Positions 46,068 to 55,933 of a stretch of DNA of 64,000 nucleotides are shown piece by piece. Where the stretch lies: contig OZ010571.1 of NCBI GenBank assembly GCA_963932145.1, positions 159,891,796 through 159,955,795 on the forward strand, given 5' to 3'. Below the pieces are notes generated by a model, which saw nothing but the letters and a program-made list of their open reading frames with translations, searched no databases and was not told the DNA's origin. Each line of letters opens with the position of its first letter. The stretch's first letter is position 1. The translations under genes were made by a program, and so were the position numbers. Source of the DNA: Acanthosepion lycidas (taxonomy: Eukaryota > Mollusca > Cephalopoda > Sepiida > Sepiidae).

Positions 46068-47930
46068 TTAAAAGTCACGGACGCCATCTTGGATCCTTTC
46101 CTTTCGTAACCCACAGGCCAGACAGACGCGAGGGCGTTTGGGAGGTAAGCCATTCCTTTTTTCCCCACACTCCCCCCTGATCTCATGATCACAGAGGTGA
46201 CAGGGAGGCGGCGATCGCTTTCGCCGGGTGCTTCTTCGAAGAGGGACGCTGCGAGCCTCATCGCCGCTTGCGCTCATGTCCGCGGTCTGAGGGTCGAAAA
46301 ACACCGCGTCCCTTGGAAGGCTGCTGATATCTGAGTCACTGCCTGATGGAGCTGGCATGAACCAGAGCGATGCCTCACTGGTCTCAGATTCCGATTCGCT
46401 CCCGTCGTCCAGCGATGGTTGCAACTGTGGGCTGATCACCTCAGTGACGCGTCCGGTTCCGTATTTCGTCGTGCACTTGCTGCGCGGGTTTTTAACCCAG
46501 ACGACATCGCCTTTCTTCAGCCTCTCTCCGGTTACTTTCAGTTCCGTCAGCGGGTTGGTCTCTATGCCCTTCACTCTGACGTGGTACCTATGCAATGTGT
46601 CGGCTGGAGTCGTAGAGGGTGAGACATCATCCTTCGGGGTCACGTTGTACAAGTAGACCGCCTCAGACACCGCGCAGCCCGTCCTGGCTGCGATGGTCTT
46701 GACGGTCCTGTGGTTCCTCTCGATGATCCCATTTCCACTCGGTACGTGGGCGCACCGGAACCGTAGGTGCACTCCCCAGGCATCCGCAAACCTCCTGAAC
46801 TGCTCACTGTTGAATGCGGTGCCATTGTCGGTTAATATCTCCGTTGGGGGGCCACGTTCAAGGAAGATCCCATTTAACTGACGGATGATGGTGGCTGAAT
46901 CCTGCCGACGCAGCAGCCGCCATATCGCAAACCTGGATGGACCGCAATCAATGAGCGTCAGGAAATCCTCGCCGTTGTGGTGAGTAACATCTATCGCCAG
47001 CCGGCTCCAGTGGTTCCTCACGCTCAGCTGCCCTTTCTTCCAGCGAACGGGTGCTGGGTCTATAGACTGGCACGCCACGCAGTTTCTGACCACTCTTCTG
47101 ACGTCTGTCTTTTGTACTCCTGGGTCAACCAACTTGGCGAAATACAGGGTCCGCTTGACTCCGGGGTGCCCGCTTTGTTGGTGGACTTCTTTGATCCGAT
47201 TAGATCGAACGAGACTCATGGACGCAGCGCAGGCGGGTTGCACGGGCTCAATAGCTTTCTTAGTGGCGTCAAGCCACCTTTGGGGCACCCTCGTTAAACA
47301 ATCTGCCTTGTTGAGGCTAGATTTGACCAGGGACACCTCCATTGTCAGTGCGTACTCTTGCACCAGCTTCACGATCGTGTCGAGCCGTCGTCGGATAAGC
47401 ATCTCGCTGGCGGCTTTAGTCCGCACCCTGGCCCTCCCGGTAAGGGTATCCGAGATCCACTTATAGACGCAAGCGGAATCCGTGAACAGACGCAGGGTGG
47501 TCGACTTCAAGAGGATCGCCAAGTTGATCCCCTTGATGACAGCATCGAGCTCTGCTAGGTTTATGTGCTGGGAGTCCTTTTCTGGACGTAACGAGCAAGC
47601 ATCTTCCACCACGGCTCCATCGTGAACTATCGATACACCAGTTGCAAGAGAGCTTGCGTCAACCCACACACTGAGGTCTTGGCTGTCGACGCACCATCTG
47701 CCCCGCGCTGGGTCTTCCTTGCGTACTCTAGCGAGGACCTCCCTCATCATGGTGAGGAGAGGGGCGTCGTGAACTTCGTCATCCCATCCAGTGGTGACAT
47801 CAGATGCTCTCCGCTTGATGAACGCCACTGCAACACGCAGCCAGCCACCTACAGGAAGGTGCCCAACTAACTTGCCGCACAAGGAAAATATGCTTCGCCG
47901 CGTGACAACGGTGGGCATGTCTGGGACCCC
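46068..47930 (-). CDS. pol: pol part 2: RNase H and integrase
   Basis: An RNase H domain comes first, with WVDASSLATGVSIVHDGAVV, HINLAELDAVIKGINLA and LFTDSACVYKWI; its D, E and D residues are visible. An integrase follows. Its zinc-binding H-H-C-C part lies in HQQSGHPGVKRTL through CVACQ, and the core residues D, D and E appear in LAIDVTHHNGEDF, ILTDNGTAF and GNGIIERNHR. The integrase removes two bases from the cDNA ends and inserts them into host DNA. The C-terminal extension holds CHLCDHE and CLACG pairs and ends inside the 3' LTR at 46068. The frame is open upstream to 48026, but it matches the pol order only from the break at about 47930. The RNase H form HINLAELDA recalls elements of ticks and other invertebrates, from memory. 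Confidence 0.9.
   Translation of the reverse strand, partial: GVPDMPTVVTRRSIFSLCGKLVGHLPVGGWLRVAVAFIKRRASDVTTGWDDEVHDAPLLTMMREVLARVRKEDPARGRWCVDSQDLSVWVDASSLATGVSIVHDGAVVEDACSLRPEKDSQHINLAELDAVIKGINLAILLKSTTLRLFTDSACVYKWISDTLTGRARVRTKAASEMLIRRRLDTIVKLVQEYALTMEVSLVKSSLNKADCLTRVPQRWLDATKKAIEPVQPACAASMSLVRSNRIKEVHQQSGHPGVKRTLYFAKLVDPGVQKTDVRRVVRNCVACQSIDPAPVRWKKGQLSVRNHWSRLAIDVTHHNGEDFLTLIDCGPSRFAIWRLLRRQDSATIIRQLNGIFLERGPPTEILTDNGTAFNSEQFRRFADAWGVHLRFRCAHVPSGNGIIERNHRTVKTIAARTGCAVSEAVYLYNVTPKDDVSPSTTPADTLHRYHVRVKGIETNPLTELKVTGERLKKGDVVWVKNPRSKCTTKYGTGRVTEVISPQLQPSLDDGSESESETSEASLWFMPAPSGSDSDISSLPRDAVFFDPQTADMSASGDEARSVPLRRSTRRKRSPPPCHLCDHEIRGECGEKRNGLPPKRPRVCLACGLRKERIQDGVRDF
46079..46092 (-). 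promoter_or_regulatory. YY1-type site in the LTR
   Basis: On the - strand CCAAGATGGCGTCC fits the core AAGATGGCG of YY1, a zinc-finger factor used by many retroelement promoters. A second copy is in the 5' LTR near 56449-56462. In the 3' LTR it also overlaps the last codons of pol. Confidence 0.5.
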
Positions 47931-47931
47931 G
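47927..47931 (-). other. pol: Frameshift within pol
   Basis: Reverse transcriptase and RNase H lie in different frames that meet in a run of four C (G on the coding strand). The protein order is otherwise normal, so this looks like a single-base indel in a homopolymer, either a real lesion or an assembly error. No slippery heptamer is present, so programmed shifting is unlikely here. Confidence 0.75.
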
Positions 47932-49098
47932 TTTCCAATACAGAACGTCATCCTCTCCCCAGACCTGCAAACCAAGCACTCGTGCACCATCCTGCAGCCT
48001 CTCCGGTTCCTTGCTGAGGAGGCCAAAGTTGTAGAGATGCTCCTTCACGCGCGCCGCAGATATGACTCCCTCGTTCACGTACACGTCATCAATATATGCA
48101 GATGTTGCCCGCCGTATACGCTCATCCTTCGTCAGAATGGCGTCAACAATCATCTGCATAATTGATGGCGCCACATTGAGTCCAAACCCCATGCGGGTCA
48201 GGCAATACCTTTGCCCCTTGATAAGCACAGTTTGATAGGGCCACAGTGATTGGTGCACACGCACTTGAAGGTATGCTTTGCGAAGATCCAGCACAGATAC
48301 ATTTGATCCTGCCTGTCGCCATTCCCTTAGCTTCTCGGTACACACGTCCGCGCGGGCTGTAAAAGGGTCCACGTGCTCGTTCAGTTCCCGATAGTCGAGC
48401 ACCGGCCTCACCTTTTGTTTGTTGTGCTGGAGAACCGCCATTAGCGGGATCAGGCCCTTCGGGGGCCCCAATTCCTTCTCTGGATAAGGAACCAACCACC
48501 CGTTATTAATCCAGGCTCGCAACTCCTTGTCGTATTCCGCACGAGCTAGCGGGGGGATTTTATACTCTGGCACACTGTTGTACAGCTTCTCTGGCGGTTG
48601 ATCGTCCGACCATTTCCAGGAAACTGTCGAGGACTTTGTGCGCTGGTCGAATTCCGCACGAAAGTCAGGCCGTTCTAGCTCCATTGCTGCACTTAGAGCA
48701 AGACCAGTTTCAGTGAAACGCGTCCGACCCTCTTCGTCAACATGGACGCCACCCACTTTTTTGATGACGTCCATTCCCAGGAGCAGATCATAGCCGAGCA
48801 GTTCTCCGTCCACGACCAGGGCTTGTACGGCTACTGCAGGCCCATCGCCGATGCTTGCGCGGATGACGCTCACTCCACAAGAGGCTAGCGAGCCCCCGCC
48901 AACAGTCAGAATTGGAATCTTTTTCTCATCCCACGTGTCACAACATGCCTTGCGCACAAGGGTCCGGGTGCACCCGGTGTCTACAAGCGCGAAGCGCTCA
49001 CGCCCGTTAATCCGCACGCTCACTGCGGGTAGCGCCTTGTTCAGCGGTGATCTGGGGAGAAGACTGGCGCTGTAGCTTACTCCCCTTGCCCGTTTCCC
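47932..49098 (-). CDS. pol: pol part 1: protease and reverse transcriptase
   Basis: The product begins after a -1 shift from gag at 49092-49098. A retropepsin follows, with the catalytic LVDTGCTRTLVR and LLGMDV, then the reverse transcriptase with VLDYRELNEHVDPF, VSVLDLRKAYLQVRV and the active loop AYIDDVYV (near 48085-48105). The aspartates needed for catalysis are all present. The polyprotein is cut by its own protease and copies element RNA to cDNA in cytoplasmic particles. Frame openness continues to 47800, but protein order leaves this frame at about 47930. It has no start codon of its own that need be used: the shift from gag supplies it. Confidence 0.9.
49031..49098 (-). promoter_or_regulatory. 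Putative -1 ribosomal frameshift signal with H-type pseudoknot
   Basis: The coding strand has GGGAAAC at 49098-49092, read in the gag frame as GGA AAC. After a six-base spacer comes GGGGAG (49085-49080), which can pair with CTCCCC (49059-49054). In the loop, AGCGCC (49071-49066) can pair with GGCGCT downstream (49036-49031). The gag stop TAA (49079-49077) lies in the first loop. A -1 slip leads straight into the protease frame. GGGAAAC is the known slip site of FIV gag-pol and SRV-1 gag-pro. Pairing was found by eye and not folded by program. Confidence 0.8.
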
Positions 49099-49781
49099 GG
49101 ACAGCTTCTTGCTACGTGGCCCAGCTTGTTGCACCTGTAGCAACGCATACGTCTCCGTGTTCCTCGGTTATGCGTATCCTTCGCACTGCTTCGGCTTCGG
49201 CAGTCTTTGGAGAAGTGGTTCAGTTCGCCACATTTATAGCACCTTGTGTCCTCAGTTGGCGGTGCGGGTGCTTCCACAGCTGCTGAGACAGGCTCCGCGT
49301 CGTCCTTCAGAATATTCCGGGCTCTGGCCAGTAACTCGTCTAACCCCAGCTCATTGAGCCTTGACGATGCTCGTAGCAGTCGACTGGCGTTGTCTGGGAG
49401 TCCGGCCAGAAAGGCGCATGCTAGGATTTGGTCGCTTGCTCCACCGAACGGTGCGGCCAGCTTCCTCAAATCGGCCAGATAGACATCTACCGTTTCATCT
49501 GGCCCAAGCCGCCGTTCGGTGAACTGCCTCCAGGAGACAAAGGGGTCCGCACCGAATGCCACGTATAGAGCCTGCTTAATTTTCTCCAAGTCTGCGTCAG
49601 CCCTGAGCTGCTGATACACGGCGTAAGCTCCTTTGGTTAGCCTCAGTGGGATTACCAGTGCGGGATCTTTAACTTTACACAGCCGGCAGACCCGCTCGGC
49701 CTTTTCCCACCACTCGACCACAGACGGGCCAGCAGGGGAACCGTCGAACTCTGGTATCAACTTCAAGTCGAATCTGTCCAT
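49077..49781 (-). CDS. gag: gag, with two CCHC zinc knuckles
   Basis: It encodes 234 residues that form the particle and bind the RNA. The N-terminal part (FDLKLIPEFDGSPAGPSVVE through RLTKGAYAVYQQLRADADLE) is typical of a retrotransposon capsid. Two knuckles follow near the C-terminus, CYKCGELNHFSKDC and CYRCNKLGHVARSC, both complete C-x2-C-x4-H-x4-C. The start ATG is only 24 bases from the 5' LTR and fits the conserved N-terminus MDRFDL. It ends with a TAA placed in the frameshift signal. No breaks seen. Confidence 0.93.
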   Translation of the reverse strand: MDRFDLKLIPEFDGSPAGPSVVEWWEKAERVCRLCKVKDPALVIPLRLTKGAYAVYQQLRADADLEKIKQALYVAFGADPFVSWRQFTERRLGPDETVDVYLADLRKLAAPFGGASDQILACAFLAGLPDNASRLLRASSRLNELGLDELLARARNILKDDAEPVSAAVEAPAPPTEDTRCYKCGELNHFSKDCRSRSSAKDTHNRGTRRRMRCYRCNKLGHVARSCPGNGQGE

Positions 49782-49805
49782 GTTGTAGTAATGGCCGAAA
49801 TAGCT
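49782..49805 (-). other. Very short leader between 5' LTR and gag
   Basis: The primer site should begin right after the LTR end, but this 24-base leader starts AGCTATTTCGGCC and lacks the TGG that pairs with the CCA end of a tRNA. An unusual primer or self-priming is possible. Confidence 0.6.
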
Positions 49806-49918
49806 TGTAGCAAGGGTGTCAAATTCAAGGGTGAAAGGGACGCAACTCTTTCCGTCGGAAAATGTCTCACACGCTGCAACGCAAAGCCATGTACACCGAA
49901 CACTGGTGAAAAAATGGT
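49806..49918 (-). repeat. 5' LTR, part nearest gag
   Basis: This piece matches 45858-45970 of the 3' LTR with one substitution. It stops where the LINE begins and continues beyond it at 56342. Confidence 0.95.
49890..49918. repeat. 29-bp target site duplication of the LINE, left copy
   Basis: Its sequence (TGTACACCGAACACT to AAAATGGT) is identical to 56313-56341. The two copies flank the LINE and both derive from the LTR; the intact 3' LTR has it once. Confidence 0.95.
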
Positions 49919-50600
49919 ATATTTATTTTGTAAGAATACAAAATTGTGGCACGAGGCCGAAAAGGGGAGGGGTAGAGGCTGGTCAACACTAACTATCTTA
50001 TACCTAGCTAATCTGACTCACGACCCATTCATACATTACAATTTACCCATTCACCACAAGAACTCGTCCATCACCAAACAATCCTTCAATTACCATAATA
50101 CCACATCCTCTCCAGGGGAACCTACCAAAACGCGCCCCACACCATAAAAATTTGATGATGAAATACAAGCTATACATTAAAATTCTAATAATGATAGAAT
50201 GAGAGGGGAGGGAGATGAACCCACAAATAACTAAAAAGTAACACAAATGCAAACTAAACATAATATATGTTAGTAGGGGACCGTCCAACCCTCAAAATTG
50301 AGAGGCCGCTGTATTCTGCCCAATGGACAAAATCAAGAGGCAACTCTCGCTAAGGGAGTGGGAAAAAAGGATAAAATATTATGCGGGAATGGGAAAATAT
50401 AAAGCTGACCCAGTCGAGATAAAAGGAGGCCAAAACAAACTGGGGAGGTTGGGAATCTCGACTTGGATCATAACTAAAGAGTAGCCGGGTTACAGGCCAG
50501 GAACAACACATACTCACATTAACTAGGTACACTTAAGCTTGTCTACCCTAACCAAGGGGAGGGTTCCGCAGGAAGCCACCCCGATGTGCAATAGGTTGAC
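49919..50600 (-). other. LINE 3' untranslated region
   Basis: No coding frame. It is A/C-rich on the + strand and ends in a short hairpin next to the target duplication. Confidence 0.85.
49925..49944 (-). other. Terminal 3' hairpin of the LINE
   Basis: On the - strand ATTTTGTA and TACAAAAT form a perfect 8-bp stem with loop TTCT. Only AAATAT follows before the target site. In some LINEs the reverse transcriptase recognises such a 3' stem-loop. Confidence 0.6.
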
Positions 50601-53600
50601 CTAGAAGAGAAAATCAAGGCTAGCCCCGGTCACACGAACCAAGCTCGCCTCTTTTACCCACCTTTCGCCAAAGACTGTCGAATGCAATCGTTTTCTATCA
50701 GATCTAATCTTCATCTTGAGCTGATGCTCAAAGAATTGGATTAGATGCTGATGAGAAAGACGGTTGCCTCGCAAGACTTCCTCCTTTCGCGTCGTCCAGA
50801 TCACCATTCGAGCCGTGGCCAGCAGCGTCAGAAACACCATTCGTTTCACCCCGGAATACGGGGGCGACACATTGTCACACGCGTATGCGCGATCAATGGA
50901 CACAAGCTGTTCGGGAGCGAGACGAGCCGTCAGCTCGCCGACATGGTCCCATAAGGGGCGGACCCGGGGGCAATGGTAGAAGGCGTGCGAAGCCGTTTCC
51001 TCTAAGCCAAGACCACACCGTTCACAGTCTGGCAAATCCGCCAAACCCCATATGAAAGCCTTGTCGTTGAGAGGCAGCCGATTCCGAGCCAATCGCCAGG
51101 TAAGCGAAAACTCAGGGTTACTGAGGTAATCCGCCGCTGGCGCCCAAGACCAGTAGGAGCGATACTCCTCCTCCGACAAGCCGAGCGTATCACGTAGGGA
51201 ATCCTTCGCGGGCCCCTCCACTAATCCACGATAGAAGACCTTCCTAGGCTGTGAAAGGTCACTGGACCGGGGAATGGCCTTCAAGGCCGACCGACACTCG
51301 CGGATGAAATCCGACTCGTCCCGGGGTCTACAACGGCGCTCAACCCTCGAGATGGGGGGACTGATGGTAAGGCTAGGGAAGGCGTCCCTAACAATCCCCT
51401 CCAGAATCGGATCTCTCCCAGTCAATGCGCGGCGTAGGAAAGCCAACCTAGAGGCACGGATGTGACTCAAGAGGTGCGGCATTCCCAGCCCCCCATGACA
51501 CGGACGTTTAGTGCAGACTCGTCTGTCGACCCTGTTCGCGCGTCCCCTCCATAAAATGGAGGATAGCGATCGCTCGAGCGCCTTCCGATGGGTCTCACAG
51601 ATAGGAAGTACAGACAATCGATAAAGAATCAGGGGGAAAATGTATGTAACACACACCTCCGCCCTGCCCTTCACGGACAACCGCCGTCGATTCCAAGTCT
51701 TGCCGGCGGAATAGACCTTTGCAAGTACTTCAGACCAATTCTTCTCCAGCTGGAGGTCCGGTCCAAACCACACTCCAAGAATGCGGACAGGTCCATCCGT
51801 CCAACCGAAGCGGCCCGGAAGAGCGACCCCCTTCCAGGCACCTAACCGCAAGCCGGAAGACTTGTCGCGGTTTATCTTGGCCCCTGTCACCTTCTCGTAC
51901 CGATCAAGCGCCTTCTGTACCGCCTCGATGTCGTCCCGGGACGACACGAAAGCAGATACGTCATCGGCGTACGCGGAAACCCTGGCTCGAGCCCCTCCAG
52001 GAACGGCGATTCCGCGTAGGGCCGGACTGCCGGTCTCGTCCTTCAGCCGGCGAAGGAGAGGCTCCAACGCCAAAGCATAAAGGAGAGGCGACAGCGAACA
52101 ACCCTGACGAACCGACCTAGACAGCACGAACGCGTCCGACAACCTTCCGTTCACCTGTACCACAGCACTGGGGGAGCGATACAGGAGGCTAATCCAGTGG
52201 CAGAAGTTGGGTGCGAATCCAGCGGCCTGCAGGACAGTAGCAAGGTAGCGATGGTCGACCCTATCAAATGCCTTGGACTGATCCAAATTGATCAGCGCGG
52301 CTTGCTCGTCGTCTTTTACACCCTCTATGATCGTGCGGATCAGATGCAGGTTGCTCTGAATTGTTCGGCCCCTCACAGAACAAGTCTGCTCAGGTCCCAA
52401 CAGAGACTCGGCAGGATCTTGGCCATAATCTTTAACTCTGTGTTTAGCAGAGTTATGGGCCTGTAGTCATCTAGTTTCCCCCCACCACCTTTGCCCTTTT
52501 TCAACAGAGTGATCACGCCCCTGGTGATCCGGTCGGGGATGGACCCCGACCGAAACCAGTTGTTGAACACTGCAGTCAAAATCGGAACAAAGATGTGCGA
52601 CAGCCTCAAGTACAATTCATAGGGCAAACCATCCAGACCGGGCGACTTGCCTCTGCCGACCTTCTTCAAAACCGCGTAGACTTCGCCCTCCGTGATCTCT
52701 CCCTCGCAGCTAGCCGCTTCAGTCGGCGAAAGCCGAGGAAAGTCAGCCAAATAGCTACGAAACTCCTCCTCACGGAGACCAGGCTCCTTGGTAAACCGGC
52801 TCTCGAAATGGCGCCGAAACGCCTCGCACATGTCGTCAGTGGCCCGAAGAGTACGCCCCTCCGGGGATTCGACTTCACGAATGCAACGATCGCCACCTCG
52901 ACGGACCTCTTCCCTGCGCAGATCTGCGCCCAGATTCACAGCTTCGGAAGACATCTTGCTTAACTTATGTCTAATTACCTGGCCCATGTACCGCTCGCTA
53001 TTCGAACGATCCAGGGCCTCCTTAGCTAAGGCTATCTCTAGGGGATCCCCCCCAGCCACCGCCCGGGTGTAACTAGCTTTAAGCGTCTTCACCTTATCAG
53101 CTCTATCTAGAGTGAGCCGTTTGCTGAAATCAGTGGTGAAGGACCTAATCCTACACTTAAGGCGCTCCCACCACTTATTCCCGATAACCGCCCCCACTAG
53201 CTCCCGCTGCACTAGTCTAATTAGCTGTTTCCGGAAGTCCTCCCTGTCCAGTAAGGACCGATTGAACTTCCAGTAACCAGCCATTCTAGGCCTACCGTCT
53301 AACGCCACCCGGGCACAAACGAGTTTGTGGTCCGTATAGCCTACCCAGTGGAACGTAGGGCAATCTAACAGTTCTATGTCGGCTCTTCTAACTAACATTC
53401 TGTCAAGGTAGCTGACTACCTCGTCAAAAGGCCAATTAAGAGCCCACGTCCACATTTTCCCCCCGGGATGATCGACCCGGTATCTATCGACGAGACCATA
53501 ATCGTCGATCAGATCAACCAGGCTACGATCGCCCCTTCTCCCGCTAGCTCCCCGCCCCCTGTCTAACTTGGGGTCCAGGATGGCATTCCAGTCCCCCATT

Positions 53601-54007
53601 AAAACTAGGCGCGTTGAATCCACTAGGAACGGCCCCAACCGCCGAAAAAACGAGACCCGCTCCCCCCGGTCGTTGGGCGCATAAACCGCAACGACCCGGA
53701 ACGAACCACTTTTCACGGCAATATCGGCCACGATCAACCGGCCCTCGGCATCGGTATGCACAAGGTCCACCTTCGCATCAAGAGTACGCCTGACAAGCAA
53801 AGAAACTCCTCCGGCAGAACGGTCCCCATATGCTGAATAGACGACAAAGTCATCCTCCAGCACACACGCATCGGAACTGCAAACAAAGTGGGTCTCCTCG
53901 ATCGCGGCAACATCCACATCCAGGGACAGAAGGTCCCGGAGCAGGCGGGCAGCCTTACCCCGATCCCTTAAGCCCCTCACATTTAAAGTTGCTATCTTAA
54001 TAGACAT
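50601..54007 (-). pseudogene. LINE ORF2: AP endonuclease and reverse transcriptase, one frameshift
   Basis: The endonuclease (54007 to about 53300) shows LNVRGLRD, AIEETHF, GDWNAIL and YTDHKLV, all its usual residues. It nicks the target DNA. A linker leads to the reverse transcriptase with YRPITLLNTELKIMAKIL, INLDQSKAFDRVDHR, SVRQGCSLSPLLYALALEPL and the active SAYADDVSAFV. The C-terminal region has CERCGLGLEETASHAFYHC, a C-x2-C...H...C zinc motif of this group. The frame breaks at about 52411-52415, between the conserved ITLLN and INLDQ motifs, where one base seems lost. Its two parts cover 52373-54007 and 50601-52400. Total length would be about 1135 residues. The decayed copy at 12158-13262 matches its C-terminal half. 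Confidence 0.92.
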
Positions 54008-54049
54008 CTTCTAAGCCTGCAAAGAAAGAAAAGCAGAAGTGCAATGAAC

Positions 54050-55933
54050 CTATTCACATACAGGACGGAAATCTGCGGGTGAAAGGACCCCGACGGATTG
54101 TCCCAGGCTCCCCACGCCTAACTCCGACGTCATCCGTCCTTCTGTGACAATCCCGCCGACGTCCGTGGGGTAGGTTAATTTGATGGCTCTATATAAGGAG
54201 GGGTGGAGTAAAACTGGGACCCTCCCAGAGCAAAATTGCCTTAGTTTTTTTAAGTTGTGGTTCTCCAGTTCGAACATCCTTATATTCGGGAACGCCGCCC
54301 TCGCTTCGTATAGGTGATTCCATACTTCGAGCTGGTTCCCGGTTTCTCTTATGCAAGTTATTACACCTGGAGCTCGGGGGAAATTTTGAGGGTCTTCGAT
54401 GTTTTTCCCCTCTATGGTCTCCATTTTGTAGAGTCCACCTAGAAGGGCTTTCCTCTGTTTGGAGAGGCCCTTTTTGTATTCCTCCTTATCTATCTTGCAG
54501 ATCCATTCCGGACCAGCAAAGGTCTTTCTCTTTCTTTTCTTCTTTTCCCTTGATGGATGAGGAGGGGAGGAAGTGGATGAGAGGGGAAAGGTGGAAACTA
54601 AATTACGGGGAGGAGTGGAGGGAGAAGGGTGGGTAATACTGGAAGGGGAAGAAGAATGACGTCTGGTTCTTGTTGGATCTTGGGTATTTTTGAACGAAGC
54701 AGGGACGGAGATTGCCCTGGACTGCTCCATGACCTTCTCCGCCCTACCACGGTCATGATGCCTTTGTGGAGGTTCTTCATCATCTTCCTCCCTTGACCTC
54801 TTGAGGGATGTAGCTCTAGGTGGAGGTGTTTGTTCTACCTCCATTTGCTCTTGTTCCGGTTGCTGCTGCTCCGACTGTAGGGGTTGTTGCTCTTCTGGCT
54901 GCCGGAGCTGTTGCTGTTTGTGTTGATGCAGCTGCTTTTTATCTCCTTTCTGTCTTGGAGCTTCCACCTGTTGCCTCTCTTTCTCGACTTTTTGTTCCGG
55001 GAGGGGCACCTTCTTTGCCCTCTGTTGTGGTGGCGTTTGCTGCTTCCTTGGGGTGTCTTCCTTTTTGGGTGGGGTAGATACATTCTTGGGTTTTTTGCCA
55101 CCTCCTACCACTTTCCAAGTTCCTTCCGCATCCTTTGGGGTTGCTTCAGTTGTCGGGGATGTTGCCACTACTGCTGCTGCTGTTGATGTGGGCTGCTTTG
55201 TAGGTGGAGGGCGTTTAGCGGGGCACTCTTTAGCCATGTGGCCAGATATCCCACAGGACCAACAAGAAGGCCTTCTGCCCTCCACCACTACCAACATTCT
55301 TCTTTCTCTACACAGAAGAACATTGGGAATCTCCATAAAACTTGATCTGGTTATTGTGACCTGTAGTTCAATATCGCCTGTTGCAATCCCCGATTTCCCG
55401 GTTATTGCCTTCACCTCCTCGACACTGCCAAACTTTGAAAAGTATGCACCCATTCTATCGGTGGATACATCCACGGGCACACCATGTACGGTAATCCGTG
55501 TCCTCCGTGTGTCCATGTATTCCGTTTGTAGTCGCAGGTTTTTCGTTGTCAATATGTTTCCGGCTATTTGTTTGGCATCCTGCTCTGTAGGAAGAAGAAT
55601 ATCCCACATGGCATTTGATCTTCTTGCCAGCACTTTGGGGGAAATTTGTAAGACCTTTAGGACTTCCTCCATTGTTTCCCTGCTGACTCCGATTCATTTC
55701 CGGCTTTTTATGTCGGAAGTCAGCAGGGATACTGTTTTCTTTTTGACTGCCATAAATGCCTCCTCAATTGTAAGGAATTCATTTTCCTTAAACGTATCCT
55801 TCAGTTGAACTCTTAACTCCTCATAATATTCGGCGTTTTTTCCCCTGGGTCTATCTTCAGCCCAGACACTTTTTGCCGAGGACACCGGCGGTGTTATGTT
55901 GTCATCGCTCATGGTGGCCGAAACGACCACCAC
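54050..55933 (-). pseudogene. LINE ORF1 with CCHC knuckle, one internal stop
   Basis: ORF1 proteins bind the element RNA. A start at 55933 (or MSDDN at 55912) opens 79 codons, then TGA at 55694-55696 stops it; the same frame goes on to 54050 as 540 more codons from 55672. The parts fit as one protein of about 627 residues. It has an RRM-like stretch with TRITVHGVPVDVSTDRMGAY, a CWSCGISGHMAKEC knuckle, a long Gln-rich part with repeated EQQ and QQQ, and basic KKKRKRK. The stop could be a CpG change from CGA, which is inference. Whether TGA is read through, or the smaller frame starts anew at 55672, is unknown. Confidence 0.85.

Larger units (their letters stand above)
45858..46169 (-). repeat. 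3' LTR, 312 bp
   Basis: Ends are TG...CA on the - strand. The copy matches the two halves of the 5' LTR (49806-49918 and 56342-56539) except for one A/G change near 45886 and one extra T in the run at 45981-45988. The last 102 bases of pol lie within it. Confidence 0.95.

Noticed and set aside
46019-46261. Small - strand frame beginning MRLAASLFEEAPG
   Set aside because: It overlaps pol and the LTR in another frame, and its C-terminal half recurs at 56389 only because the LTR is duplicated.
47927-47931. Second programmed frameshift inside pol
   Set aside because: No slippery heptamer or clear downstream structure was seen, and a shift between reverse transcriptase and RNase H is not usual in this group; an indel in a homopolymer is simpler.
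46357-48165. Several + strand frames of 60-124 codons across pol
   Set aside because: They are shadows of pol in GC-rich DNA, where stop codons are rare on the opposite strand.
55053-55808. + strand frame of 251 codons opposite LINE ORF1
   Set aside because: It is antisense to ORF1 and shows no domain; the ORF1 frame has the zinc knuckle and motif order.
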